A stretch of DNA of 6,750 nucleotides, from NCBI GenBank assembly GCA_902462035.1, contig CABQAC010000119.1:1-6750 (forward strand), in the 5' to 3' direction. Shown here piece after piece: positions 1-4,953 of this stretch. Position 1 is the stretch's first letter. Each line of letters starts with the position of its first letter. The position numbers and the translations under genes were made by a program. The notes beneath the pieces are model-generated. The model saw only the letters and a list, made by a program, of their open reading frames with translations. It made no database searches and was not told where the DNA came from. The DNA comes from an uncultured Eubacteriales bacterium (GTDB taxonomy: Bacteria; Bacillota; Clostridia; Oscillospirales; Acutalibacteraceae).

Positions 1-696
1 CAGGCGTTCCGCCGTGCGGAGCGCCGGAGTCAGGAAATAATCGTCCATATGGTATACGGCGCAGCCATATATTTCCGCCGCAAGGTTTGCCAAACTGCTT
101 TTGCCCGCGCCGCTATTGCCGTCGATGGCCACGGTCACGGTCTGCCGCGCGCGCAGCAATTGATCCACCGCCACGAAAAAGGGGAAATACAGGCGGCACG
201 CTTGCTCCACCACCCGGTAGGCCGGGCGGTAAGCGCGCCGGAACGCTTCGCTGTGGCGGACCATCGGCATGCCTTCGGCCTGGTATTGCCGCAGGTAAGC
301 GCGCATCGCTTCCCCGCCGAAAGGCAGGCCCCCCCGGCCGCAGCAGGCGGGCAGTATTTGCAGCTTTTGGGCCAGCCCTTCCGCCGTCCCCCTGGAATGG
401 GACGCGCCGGATAAAAACAGCCGGTTGGCGGTTTGGACCGACAGCCCGGAAGAGGATAAAGGCCCCAGGTGCATTCTGCAAAGGCCGTTGCCCAGTTCTT
501 CAAACAATGGGGCATCAGCCGGCGCTTGCCCCCATTCCCGGCGCAATAACGATAAGCTTTCGTTTTCGTCCCGAACCAGGTGACCGGCGCCGCACTCGTT
601 TTGGTAAACCAGCTTGGCCGCGTCCTGGGGCTGCATCAGCGGGTAACGGGCCCCGTGCAGGTTTAGGATGGCGCGCAGGCCGCCCGGCTCAGTCAT
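1..696 (-). CDS. Uridine kinase-like P-loop protein with an extra N-terminal domain (3' end cut off by window edge)
   Basis: The frame is open from an ATG at 696 to the left edge, giving the first 232 residues. A Walker A motif, GNSGAGKS, lies at residues 193-200, followed by YHMDDYFL (215-222), which matches the strand-2 acidic motif of the phosphoribulokinase/uridine kinase family. This predicts ATP-dependent phosphorylation of a nucleoside or similar hydroxylated substrate in the cytoplasm. The roughly 185 residues before the kinase core (for example KLVYQNECGAGHLV at 29-42) are absent from ordinary uridine kinases, which start near the P-loop. I recall this longer arrangement from Clostridia but cannot name the N-terminal domain. 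The start overlaps the upstream S-component gene by 8 nt (ATGACTGA) and has no clear Shine-Dalgarno, so translation is probably coupled. The substrate may be the one imported by its neighbour (inference). About half of the kinase domain lies outside the window. Confidence 0.85.
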   Translation of the reverse strand, partial: MTEPGGLRAILNLHGARYPLMQPQDAAKLVYQNECGAGHLVRDENESLSLLRREWGQAPADAPLFEELGNGLCRMHLGPLSSSGLSVQTANRLFLSGASHSRGTAEGLAQKLQILPACCGRGGLPFGGEAMRAYLRQYQAEGMPMVRHSEAFRRAYRPAYRVVEQACRLYFPFFVAVDQLLRARQTVTVAIDGNSGAGKSSLANLAAEIYGCAVYHMDDYFLTPALRTAERL

Positions 697-1234
697 GGCG
701 GTAGGATACGACCCGGTCCAGCGCCAGGACCAAGGGCGGGATGATAACCAGTTGGAGCACAATGCCGGGCAGCGCATTGACAAAGGCTCCAGCGGCAAAA
801 ATCTGCCAGGTAAAGGGGTTGCCCGCGATAGCGTACAGCCCGATGCTCGCCACGCCCCAGACAGCGCGGCCCGCCAGCATGGAAAGCGCCAGGTTGGCAT
901 ACAACATGACCGGGCGGCGGGGCAGCAGGTCCCGGAGCAGGCCGGTCATCAGGCCGTAAACCGCCAGTTCAACGCACATGGCTACCGCTGTGGGGAACAG
1001 GGGCGGCATGCCGAACAGCAGGCTGCGGAACAGGGGCAGGACCGCCCCCACCGCCAGGCCGTAGGGCCAGCCGCACACAAAGCCGCACAGCAGCACCGGA
1101 ATGTGCATGGGCAGCAGCTTACTGCCGATTTCCGGCACCTGGGCGGTTAAAAAGGGCAAAAGCAGGCCCAACGCCAGGAAAAACGCGGCCACTACCAACC
1201 GGCGGGTACCGCTCAGTTTTGCAGTTCGTTCCAT
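689..1234 (-). CDS. ECF-type transporter S component (substrate-binding membrane subunit, substrate unassigned)
   Basis: This is a 181-residue, very hydrophobic protein. It has a short basic N-terminus and about five or six membrane segments (roughly 12-30, 40-65, 66-100, 108-133, 142-175). S components of energy-coupling-factor transporters have this size and topology; they bind a vitamin or related micronutrient and work with the shared EcfT/EcfA module, which is not encoded here. The LLPMHIPVLL block (40-49) and LFGMPPLFPTAVAM (73-86) are typical of an abundant clostridial S-protein group whose substrate I cannot assign. The ATG at 1234 is 14 nt from the Shine-Dalgarno AGGAAAGG (1249-1256), whereas an in-frame TTG at 1240 is only 8 nt away, so the true start may be that TTG (two residues longer). 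The kinase-like gene overlaps its 3' end by 8 nt, suggesting uptake coupled to phosphorylation. Confidence 0.85.
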   Translation of the reverse strand: MERTAKLSGTRRLVVAAFFLALGLLLPFLTAQVPEIGSKLLPMHIPVLLCGFVCGWPYGLAVGAVLPLFRSLLFGMPPLFPTAVAMCVELAVYGLMTGLLRDLLPRRPVMLYANLALSMLAGRAVWGVASIGLYAIAGNPFTWQIFAAGAFVNALPGIVLQLVIIPPLVLALDRVVSYRHD

Positions 1235-1410
1235 CTTCAAACTCTCATCCTTTCCTCTTGGAACGCCGACGCGGCAGGCGCAAAAAAACGCCATGAAGCA
1301 TCTTCCCCCCTCTTGTGTGGGCCTGGGGGAAAACGCCTTCATGGCGCCGTTCTCATTCATTCGCAGTCTGCAGGTATCAAGCAATTCCATGCCGGCTTCG
1401 GCCGGCCAAT
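1235..1410 (-). promoter_or_regulatory. Long 5' leader of the ECF S-component operon, candidate attenuator or riboswitch
   Basis: From the predicted start near 1410, about 175 nt precede the gene. In transcription order there is a GCCGGC-CGAA-GCCGGC hairpin close to the 5' end, an unassigned stretch, a full intrinsic terminator (1282-1346), and then the Shine-Dalgarno and start. A terminator between promoter and gene implies conditional read-through. I could not match TPP, FMN, cobalamin, THF, preQ1, SAM, glycine, lysine or purine riboswitch cores, nor the T-box AGGGTGG motif. A small CGCC-AUGAA-GGCG hairpin could compete with the 5' arm of the terminator. Confidence 0.5.
1282..1346 (-). terminator. 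Intrinsic terminator inside the leader of the ECF S-component operon
   Basis: On the minus strand, the arm CGCCATGAAG (1346-1337) pairs perfectly with CTTCATGGCG (1298-1289) and is followed at once by seven T residues (1288-1282). A second nested pairing (TTCCCCC with GGGGGAA, about 1303-1331) fills the interior. It lies about 50 nt upstream of the coding start, so it can only act by premature termination. Confidence 0.75.
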
Positions 1411-1416
1411 AAAAAA

Positions 1417-1445
1417 AGTATACCACGGCGGCCGAAACCTGTCAA
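1417..1445 (-). promoter_or_regulatory. Sigma-A promoter for the ECF S component/kinase operon
   Basis: On the minus strand, a perfect TTGACA -35 box (1445-1440), a 17-bp spacer and TATACT (1422-1417) with the extended TGG immediately upstream. Predicted transcription start is the A near 1410. This is close to consensus, so constitutive initiation with control downstream in the leader is plausible. Confidence 0.8.
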
Positions 1446-1517
1446 CAAACGGCGGCCGCCAGCCCAGGAAGCCATTCCCCTAATTTTACGACAAAAATAC
1501 TGTTTTTTTACAATCTG

Positions 1518-1546
1518 TTTTCAACTTCCTTTTTTGATGCTATAAT
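1518..1546 (+). promoter_or_regulatory. Predicted promoter of the first sigma factor gene
   Basis: A consensus TATAAT (1541-1546) with the extended TGC just upstream, 17 bp after TTTTCA (1518-1523, four of six matches to TTGACA). The predicted start near 1553 leaves a leader of about 48 nt. GACATC occurs twice in it (1555-1560 and 1565-1570), 10 bp apart start to start; whether this is an operator is unknown. The Shine-Dalgarno is weak (GGGGA, 1587-1591, 9 nt from the ATG). Confidence 0.65.
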
Positions 1547-1600
1547 TAACCGACGACATCTTTTGACATCAATGGAAATACAGCTTGGGGAACGTAATTT

Positions 1601-2167
1601 ATGTTGCCACTTGTCTTATTGACGATTGCGGACGACGACGACCGCGCGTACCTAACCAGCCTGTACAATCGGTATTACCGGCTGATGCAGAAAATCGCCC
1701 TGGGGTTTGACAAATCCAACGGGGAAGACATTGTGCAGGACGCTGTTGTGCGCCTGATTCCCCATACCGCAAAACTGCGGAAGATGGACCCGGAGGCGGT
1801 GGCGGCTTATGTTGCGCTGACGGTGAAAACCGCCGGCCTGGACTGGTGCCGCAGATACAAGGCGGAGGGAACCAATTTTTACGAGGGGAACAACGAACGG
1901 CTTTTGGCCTTTTTGCAGGATTCGAGCAGCGACCCGCTGCCAAAGCTGTTTGCCAAAATGGAGTACCAGCACTTGGGCGAATTGATGAAACGGCTGAAGG
2001 CCCGGGAGCGCGACCTGCTGATGTTTAAATATTATTTGGGCCTTACCGACCGGGAAATCGCGCGGAAATTCGGCGTGAAGCCGGACAGCGTGCGAAAAAT
2101 GGTGGAACGGGCGCGAAATAGTCTGATTCGCTTGGCCAAAGAAGATCAATTGCAGCAGACGAAATGA
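1601..2167 (+). CDS. Sigma-70 family (ECF-like) RNA polymerase sigma factor, first of a tandem pair
   Basis: This 188-residue protein has the two-domain layout of extracytoplasmic-function-type sigma factors. Sigma region 2 (about 18-88) contains LYNRYYRLMQ and NGEDIVQDAVVRLI. A linker follows (about 90-120), then region 4 (about 123-180) with the helix-turn-helix GLTDREIARKFGVKPDSVRK (147-166). It should direct RNA polymerase to a restricted promoter set. It closely resembles the next gene: both are 188 aa, start MLPLV, contain the D-x-DR...LY...Y-x-LM pattern, and carry KY...TDREI and RAR in region 4. It has its own promoter and no anti-sigma gene directly after it; 253 bp separate it from the second factor. 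Its cognate anti-sigma may be the DUF4367-type protein further along (inference). Region 2.3/2.4 (LTVKTAGLDWCRRYK) deviates from the usual ECF wording, as does the paralogue. Confidence 0.88.
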   Translation: MLPLVLLTIADDDDRAYLTSLYNRYYRLMQKIALGFDKSNGEDIVQDAVVRLIPHTAKLRKMDPEAVAAYVALTVKTAGLDWCRRYKAEGTNFYEGNNERLLAFLQDSSSDPLPKLFAKMEYQHLGELMKRLKARERDLLMFKYYLGLTDREIARKFGVKPDSVRKMVERARNSLIRLAKEDQLQQTK

Positions 2168-2233
2168 CAAATCGGAGCGAATCGTGCAAAATTATCATGC
2201 TTTATGGGCACATTTGGTAATTATTATCAAAAA

Positions 2234-2295
2234 ATGGTCTGTTTGCAGAACAGATTATGGAAAATCATATCTTGCAAACCAAATTATGGTCTGTT
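2234..2295 (+). repeat. Operator-like repeats upstream of the second sigma factor
   Basis: ATGGTCTGTT occurs twice on the same strand, at 2234-2243 and 2286-2295, the second copy running into the -10 box. Between them, TCTGTT (2238-2243) and AACAGA (2249-2254) form a perfect inverted repeat around 5 bp. GTTTGCAGA (2241-2249) is also mirrored imperfectly by TCTTGCAAAC (2270-2279), which overlaps the -35 box. Repeats placed across and upstream of a promoter suggest regulator binding. No T-tract follows, so this is not a terminator for the preceding gene. Confidence 0.4.
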
Positions 2296-2300
2296 ATACT
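2272..2300 (+). promoter_or_regulatory. Predicted promoter of the second sigma factor/anti-sigma operon
   Basis: TTGCAA (2272-2277, four of six matches), a 17-bp spacer and TATACT (2295-2300) preceded by the extended TGT. The predicted start near 2307 gives a leader of about 114 nt. The second sigma gene therefore need not depend on read-through from the first. Confidence 0.6.
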
Positions 2301-2306
2301 TTTTAA

Positions 2307-2420
2307 AGAAATACGTGTATCTCATTCACGTAAGCGCGTTGGCGAGGCCGGTACGGCTCTTTCCGCTGTGGAAAGGAAGGTTCGCGGAAGGCAGATGCGG
2401 TTACACACGGAGGAATCGGA
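2307..2420 (+). promoter_or_regulatory. Structured 5' leader of the second sigma factor gene
   Basis: The leader can fold into TACGTG (2312-2317) with CACGTA (2327-2332), and CTTTCC (2359-2364) with GGAAAG (2370-2375). The latter excludes an alternative stem, TTCCGC (2361-2366) with GCGGAA (2384-2389). A good Shine-Dalgarno, GGAGGAA (2409-2415), sits 5 nt before the ATG and is not sequestered by these stems. No terminator T-tract is present. A regulatory role is only a possibility. Confidence 0.3.
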
Positions 2421-2987
2421 ATGCTTCCCTTAGTCATTTCCGCCATCGAGGACGACGGCGACCGCGAGTTTATCACAAGGTTGTACAAGGACCATTACCA
2501 TTTGATGAAGCAGGTGGCGCTGAAATTCGGCGCGGGAACCGCGGCGGACGATATGGTCCAGGACGCGCTGGTCAAGCTGATCGAAAAGGTCCGCGTGCTG
2601 CGTTCCATGAGTCAACCGGCGGTTATCACATATTCGTTGATGACCGTTAAAAGCATAACCATCAACCGGCGCCGGCGCAAACAGGTGGAAAACCGCGTGG
2701 GGTACCAGGGCGACAATGAACAAGCCATCGATATGGCGGCGGATATGGACGCCAACCCTTCCCACTTATTTTTTCATAAGATTAAGTACGAGGAATTGTA
2801 TCGCGCCATTCGGCAGTTGCCGGACCGCGACCGGGAACTTTTAATGTATAAGTATTTTATGGATAAAACCGACCGCGAAATCGGCAGTTTGATGGGGATG
2901 AAGGCGGAGATTGTCCGAACCGCACTGAGCCGGGCGCGCCGACGGGCGCTAGAGCTGATCCGGAAGGAGGAGAGCGCCAATGTCTGA
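2421..2987 (+). CDS. Sigma-70 family (ECF-like) RNA polymerase sigma factor, second of a tandem pair
   Basis: A 188-residue paralogue of the preceding sigma factor. Region 2 spans about 18-88 (LYKDHYHLMKQVALKF, then ADDMVQDALVKLI, and the very basic INRRRRKQ at 81-88, likely contacting promoter DNA). Region 4 spans about 122-182, with a helix-turn-helix around DKTDREIGSLMGMKAEIVRT (148-167) followed by SRARRRALELIRKE. The start is supported by GGAGGAA 5 nt upstream and by aligning with the MLPLV start of its sister. The last 8 nt overlap the next gene (ATGTCTGA), whose Shine-Dalgarno AAGGAGG (2964-2970) lies within this coding region. This is the usual arrangement for a sigma factor translated with its own anti-sigma. 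The recognition helix differs between the two paralogues (KPDSVRKMVE against KAEIVRTALS), so their promoter specificities may differ. Confidence 0.88.
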   Translation: MLPLVISAIEDDGDREFITRLYKDHYHLMKQVALKFGAGTAADDMVQDALVKLIEKVRVLRSMSQPAVITYSLMTVKSITINRRRRKQVENRVGYQGDNEQAIDMAADMDANPSHLFFHKIKYEELYRAIRQLPDRDRELLMYKYFMDKTDREIGSLMGMKAEIVRTALSRARRRALELIRKEESANV

Positions 2988-3795
2988 CGTTAACGTGATG
3001 TCCCAAAAGGGGCTGATGGACGAATTTGACGATTTGTTGGTTCGGATGGCTGTTAGCAGTTACGCCGAGCAGATCGGACGCGAATACCTGGCGGAAAGCG
3101 AACGGCTGAACAAAGAATTTGGCGCCATTCCGCTGGAGGCCCAAGCAACCTTGCGCAAGGCGCTGCGCCGTTCCTCTTTTTCCATCCATGGCAAGGCCGC
3201 GCGGCGGACCGCCAAACGGCTGCTTAACGCGGCGGCGGTGGTGGTTCTCGTTATTGTGGTGCTGTTCTCCATCACCATGGTCACGGTGGAAGCCGCCCGC
3301 AACAAGGTGTTTAGCGTAATTTATGAATGGAGCCAAACCGGACGGGCGAGCGTCGGCTTCCAAAACGGCGAGGACGGACCGTTCGATTTAACGGGGGAAA
3401 CGCCAATGCCGTTACCGCAGCAGCCCCACGCTTCTGACGCAGTATGGCAACAATCCTTCAATTGGGTTCCCACCGAACTGCTGCCGGAAGGGTACGAAGA
3501 AGTCAGCCGGCATGTCACCATCCCCTGCGCGTCGGAAGTCATATCCTATCGCACACCCGCCGGGGACCAGCTGTCGTTCCAGGTACTTGCGATACAAGAC
3601 AGGGTGTCTTTGGATTATGAAAGCTCGGTCGTTGAAAAGGTCATGATCCATGATTGTGAAGGGATCCTTTTGAAAGAAAACAACGGTTACATAACGGTAT
3701 ATTGGTCGAATGGCAAGGTCAGTTATGTGATTGAAGGCACGGAAAGCCCCGAAGTTATGCTGGAATTGGCCCATCATGTAAAATCAGATCCGTAA
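2980..3795 (+). CDS. Membrane-anchored DUF4367-type protein, presumed anti-sigma factor
   Basis: A 271-residue protein with a cytoplasmic N-terminus (1-80), one membrane segment (about 81-103, LLNAAAVVVLVIVVLFSITM) preceded by the basic HGKAARRTAKR, and an extracytoplasmic part. The C-terminal region (about 157-268) begins with NWVPTELLPEGYEEVSR, the W-P-x-x-LPEGY signature I associate with DUF4367 (PF14285). It ends in a strand-rich section (GYITVYWSNGKVSYVIEG). DUF4367 proteins commonly follow sigma-70 family genes in Firmicutes. The N-terminus has no cysteine, so it is not a zinc-type (ZAS) anti-sigma domain, and how it would hold the sigma factor is not evident. The start overlaps the sigma gene by 8 nt and has a strong AAGGAGG, 9 nt away. 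The likely role is to bind the adjacent sigma factor, perhaps both paralogues, at the membrane and release it on an envelope signal (inference). Confidence 0.78.
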   Translation: MSDVNVMSQKGLMDEFDDLLVRMAVSSYAEQIGREYLAESERLNKEFGAIPLEAQATLRKALRRSSFSIHGKAARRTAKRLLNAAAVVVLVIVVLFSITMVTVEAARNKVFSVIYEWSQTGRASVGFQNGEDGPFDLTGETPMPLPQQPHASDAVWQQSFNWVPTELLPEGYEEVSRHVTIPCASEVISYRTPAGDQLSFQVLAIQDRVSLDYESSVVEKVMIHDCEGILLKENNGYITVYWSNGKVSYVIEGTESPEVMLELAHHVKSDP

Positions 3796-3815
3796 TACGC
3801 GCATGACGGTTACGC

Positions 3816-3857
3816 AGCCGGTTGGGAATACCAACCGGCTGTTTGCCGGTTATTTTT
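3816..3857 (+). terminator. Overlapping hairpins with a T-tract: attenuator-like element or partial terminator
   Basis: Stem A pairs AGCCGGTTGG (3816-3825) with CCAACCGGCT (3831-3840) around GAATA. Stem B pairs AACCGGC (3833-3839) with GCCGGTT (3845-3851) around TGTTT and is followed by A and five T residues (3853-3857). Both stems use the 3833-3839 segment, so they exclude each other: B is terminator-like and A would act as antiterminator. A is the longer and forms first, so read-through into the exported-protein gene is expected unless A is disrupted. Confidence 0.55.
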
Positions 3858-3865
3858 CCGACAAA

Positions 3866-3894
3866 TTGCGGCAAATGTCGCGGTTTGATATATC
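3866..3894 (+). promoter_or_regulatory. Possible promoter of the small exported protein gene
   Basis: TTGCGG (3866-3871), 17-bp spacer, TATATC (3889-3894) with extended TGA upstream; predicted start about 3901. GTTTG (3883-3887) and CAAAC (3895-3899) form a perfect inverted repeat around the -10 box, which could be an operator or chance. Both hexamers are weak, so confidence is limited. Confidence 0.4.
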
Positions 3895-3919
3895 CAAACA
3901 AGAAAGGCGGACAAAACAA

Positions 3920-4405
3920 ATGAAGAAATGCAAAAGACTCCTTTGCCTGACGCTGGCAGTGGTCCTTGCCTGCGCGGCGCTGTGTGTGCCGGTTTCGGCC
4001 CAGGAATCCAAAACCATGGTGGTCGGCCAGACCCAAACCGAGCATGGTCTGCTGGTGGCGTACGGCGAATCCATCACCCCTTATTCGGCTAATCTTGGGG
4101 CTGTTACCGCTACCGTATCCCGGCAAAGCAACGGGCTCCTGTGCTTTACTGGAACAGCGAACGCAAGGGCAACCTACTACTACACGGTTACCACCACCGT
4201 CCAAAAGCTGGTAAGTAACGACTGGATGGACATGAAATCGGAAAATAGCACCGTGCACGGCCCTGCCACAATTTCTGTTCCGGTTCCGGATTACATCTCG
4301 ACCGGCGGCAGCTACCGCTGCAAGGTGACGGTGGAAGTGCGCAACATTGCCGGCACGCTGCAGGAACCGATTACGACCGCTTATTCTACTACCTATAGCG
4401 CCTAA
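3920..4405 (+). CDS. Small exported protein of unknown function next to the sigma/anti-sigma genes
   Basis: A 161-residue protein I do not recognise. The N-terminus is a clear signal peptide: MKKCKR, a hydrophobic core (about 7-22), and a type I cleavage motif VSA before QES (after residue 27). The cysteine in VVLAC (about residue 18) is a poor lipobox, so free secretion is more likely than lipidation. The mature part (about 134 residues) is rich in Thr, Ser, Val and Tyr, with alternating patterns such as ATYYYTVTTTVQKL and SYRCKVTVEVRNIAG that suggest a beta-sandwich. I see no catalytic motif, LPXTG anchor or cell-wall-binding repeat. The start at 3920 is chosen because the signal peptide begins there and AAAGGCGG (3903-3910) precedes it by 9 nt. 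It lies 124 bp after the anti-sigma gene and before a strong terminator. It could be a target of the sigma factors or a ligand/modulator of the DUF4367 domain (inference). Confidence 0.75.
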   Translation: MKKCKRLLCLTLAVVLACAALCVPVSAQESKTMVVGQTQTEHGLLVAYGESITPYSANLGAVTATVSRQSNGLLCFTGTANARATYYYTVTTTVQKLVSNDWMDMKSENSTVHGPATISVPVPDYISTGGSYRCKVTVEVRNIAGTLQEPITTAYSTTYSA

Positions 4406-4426
4406 TCTGTTTTATGATGTCTTTAT

Positions 4427-4443
4427 TGTGATTTAAAATCACA
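4427..4443. repeat. 17-bp perfect inverted repeat after the exported-protein gene
   Basis: TGTGATTT-A-AAATCACA is perfectly symmetric. It resembles CRP/Rex-class operators (TGTGA...TCACA) but has 7 rather than 6 bp between the half-sites. It sits 21 bp after a stop codon and before the terminator, an unlikely place for an operator of the preceding gene. Confidence 0.4.
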
Positions 4444-4482
4444 CAGCAAAGATAACTTGTGGTCTTTTCCCGAATGGCATAC

Positions 4483-4526
4483 CAATCCCCCAAGAGAACA
4501 AGTGTTCCCTTGGGGGATTGTGTTTT
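4483..4526 (+). terminator. Strong intrinsic terminator ending the sigma/anti-sigma/exported-protein unit
   Basis: CAATCCCCCAAG (4483-4494) pairs perfectly with CTTGGGGGATTG (4509-4520). An inner GAAC/GTTC stem follows after one A-C mismatch. The stem is followed by TGTTTT (4521-4526). It lies about 80 nt after the exported-protein stop codon. Confidence 0.8.
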
Positions 4527-4826
4527 ATGGTCACATATTGGCTGTGGGTCAAAAGGTATCCCCGCTTGATCATAACGCTGGGATTCTGGGATTTATAATC
4601 ACATATCTTCGTTTCTCCATTTTATTCCAGTCCCACCGGTGCCCCTTTCCGCGTGCTTTGGGTCTTTGGCTGCGACACAATTCATCGCCGCTTAAAAACA
4701 ACGTGTGTAAAAATCACACAATTTATTCCAGCCTTTTTTGGCGTTTGGTTTTTATGGCGTTTATCATTACAATAATTACCGGATCGCGGATTTTCGCCTC
4801 GATTGTTATGCCACGGGGGCGTATTT
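4527..4826. other. AT-richer gap without a convincing gene
   Basis: No reading frame here has a Shine-Dalgarno, plausible composition or a recognised motif. An open frame across 4457-4885 would have to start at TTG before, and read through, the terminator. Short repeats occur: TTTATTCCAG at 4621-4630 and 4722-4731, each preceded by ATCACAYA; GTGTG (4703-4707) and CACAC (4715-4719) around an AT core; TGGCGTTT at 4739-4746 and 4755-4762. AAAATCACACA at 4710-4720 repeats the sequence at 4435-4445. No small RNA could be identified. Confidence 0.5.
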
Positions 4827-4827
4827 G

Positions 4828-4836
4828 TGGTATGAT
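4828..4836 (+). promoter_or_regulatory. Possible extended -10 promoter upstream of the nitroreductase gene
   Basis: TGG-TATGAT forms an extended -10, but no -35 box lies at 16-18 bp. It would give a leader of about 110 nt for the nitroreductase gene. This is weaker than the site at 4882-4910. Confidence 0.3.
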
Positions 4837-4881
4837 GATGTTAAAGCGGGGCTATGACGCCATGGACTTTTGCCGTTTGGC

Positions 4882-4910
4882 TTGACGCACCCAAGGGTTT
4901 GGCGTAAACT
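4882..4910 (+). promoter_or_regulatory. Predicted promoter of the nitroreductase gene
   Basis: TTGACG (4882-4887, five of six matches), 17-bp spacer, TAAACT (4905-4910, four of six). The predicted start is near 4917, about 37 nt before the ATG. Confidence 0.5.
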
Positions 4911-4953
4911 CCCCTTGATAGCACTGAAAACAACATGGAAAGGGCGCGGTGAA

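Noticed and set aside
87..704. Long plus-strand open frame and two minus-strand frames (113-481, 135-515) opposite or beside the kinase-like gene
   Set aside because: They are products of high GC. The third minus-strand frame carries the Walker A and DDYF motifs of a real family, is open to the edge and couples to the upstream gene.
1235..1410. T-box or TPP riboswitch before the S-component gene
   Set aside because: Neither the T-box AGGGTGG/ACCGCG element nor the TPP CUGAGA-type core is present.
1235..1426. In-frame N-terminal extension of the S component up to 1426
   Set aside because: The extension would contain the intrinsic terminator and reach past the predicted transcription start. 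Its sequence is not membrane-like, and a Shine-Dalgarno sits just before 1234/1240.
1563..1568. TTGACA in the leader of the first sigma gene as a second -35 box
   Set aside because: No -10-like hexamer lies 16-18 bp downstream (the sequence there is around GGGGAA).
3803..3919. In-frame ATG at 3803 adding 39 residues to the exported protein
   Set aside because: It has no Shine-Dalgarno, would place 39 residues before a clear signal peptide and would cover the hairpin element.
4427..4443. Calling the 17-bp palindrome a CRP or Rex binding site
   Set aside because: The spacer between TGTGA and TCACA is 7 bp instead of 6, and it lies after a gene rather than at a promoter, so only an unnamed inverted repeat is supported.
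4457..4885. 142-codon plus-strand open frame in the gap before the nitroreductase gene
   Set aside because: It starts at TTG without a Shine-Dalgarno, runs through the 12-bp-stem terminator at 4483-4526, and shows no recognisable domain or coherent composition.
4870..4953. In-frame TTG at 4870 adding 28 residues to the nitroreductase
   Set aside because: The family starts close to the RRES-type motif, the extension covers a predicted promoter, and the ATG at 4954 has a Shine-Dalgarno.
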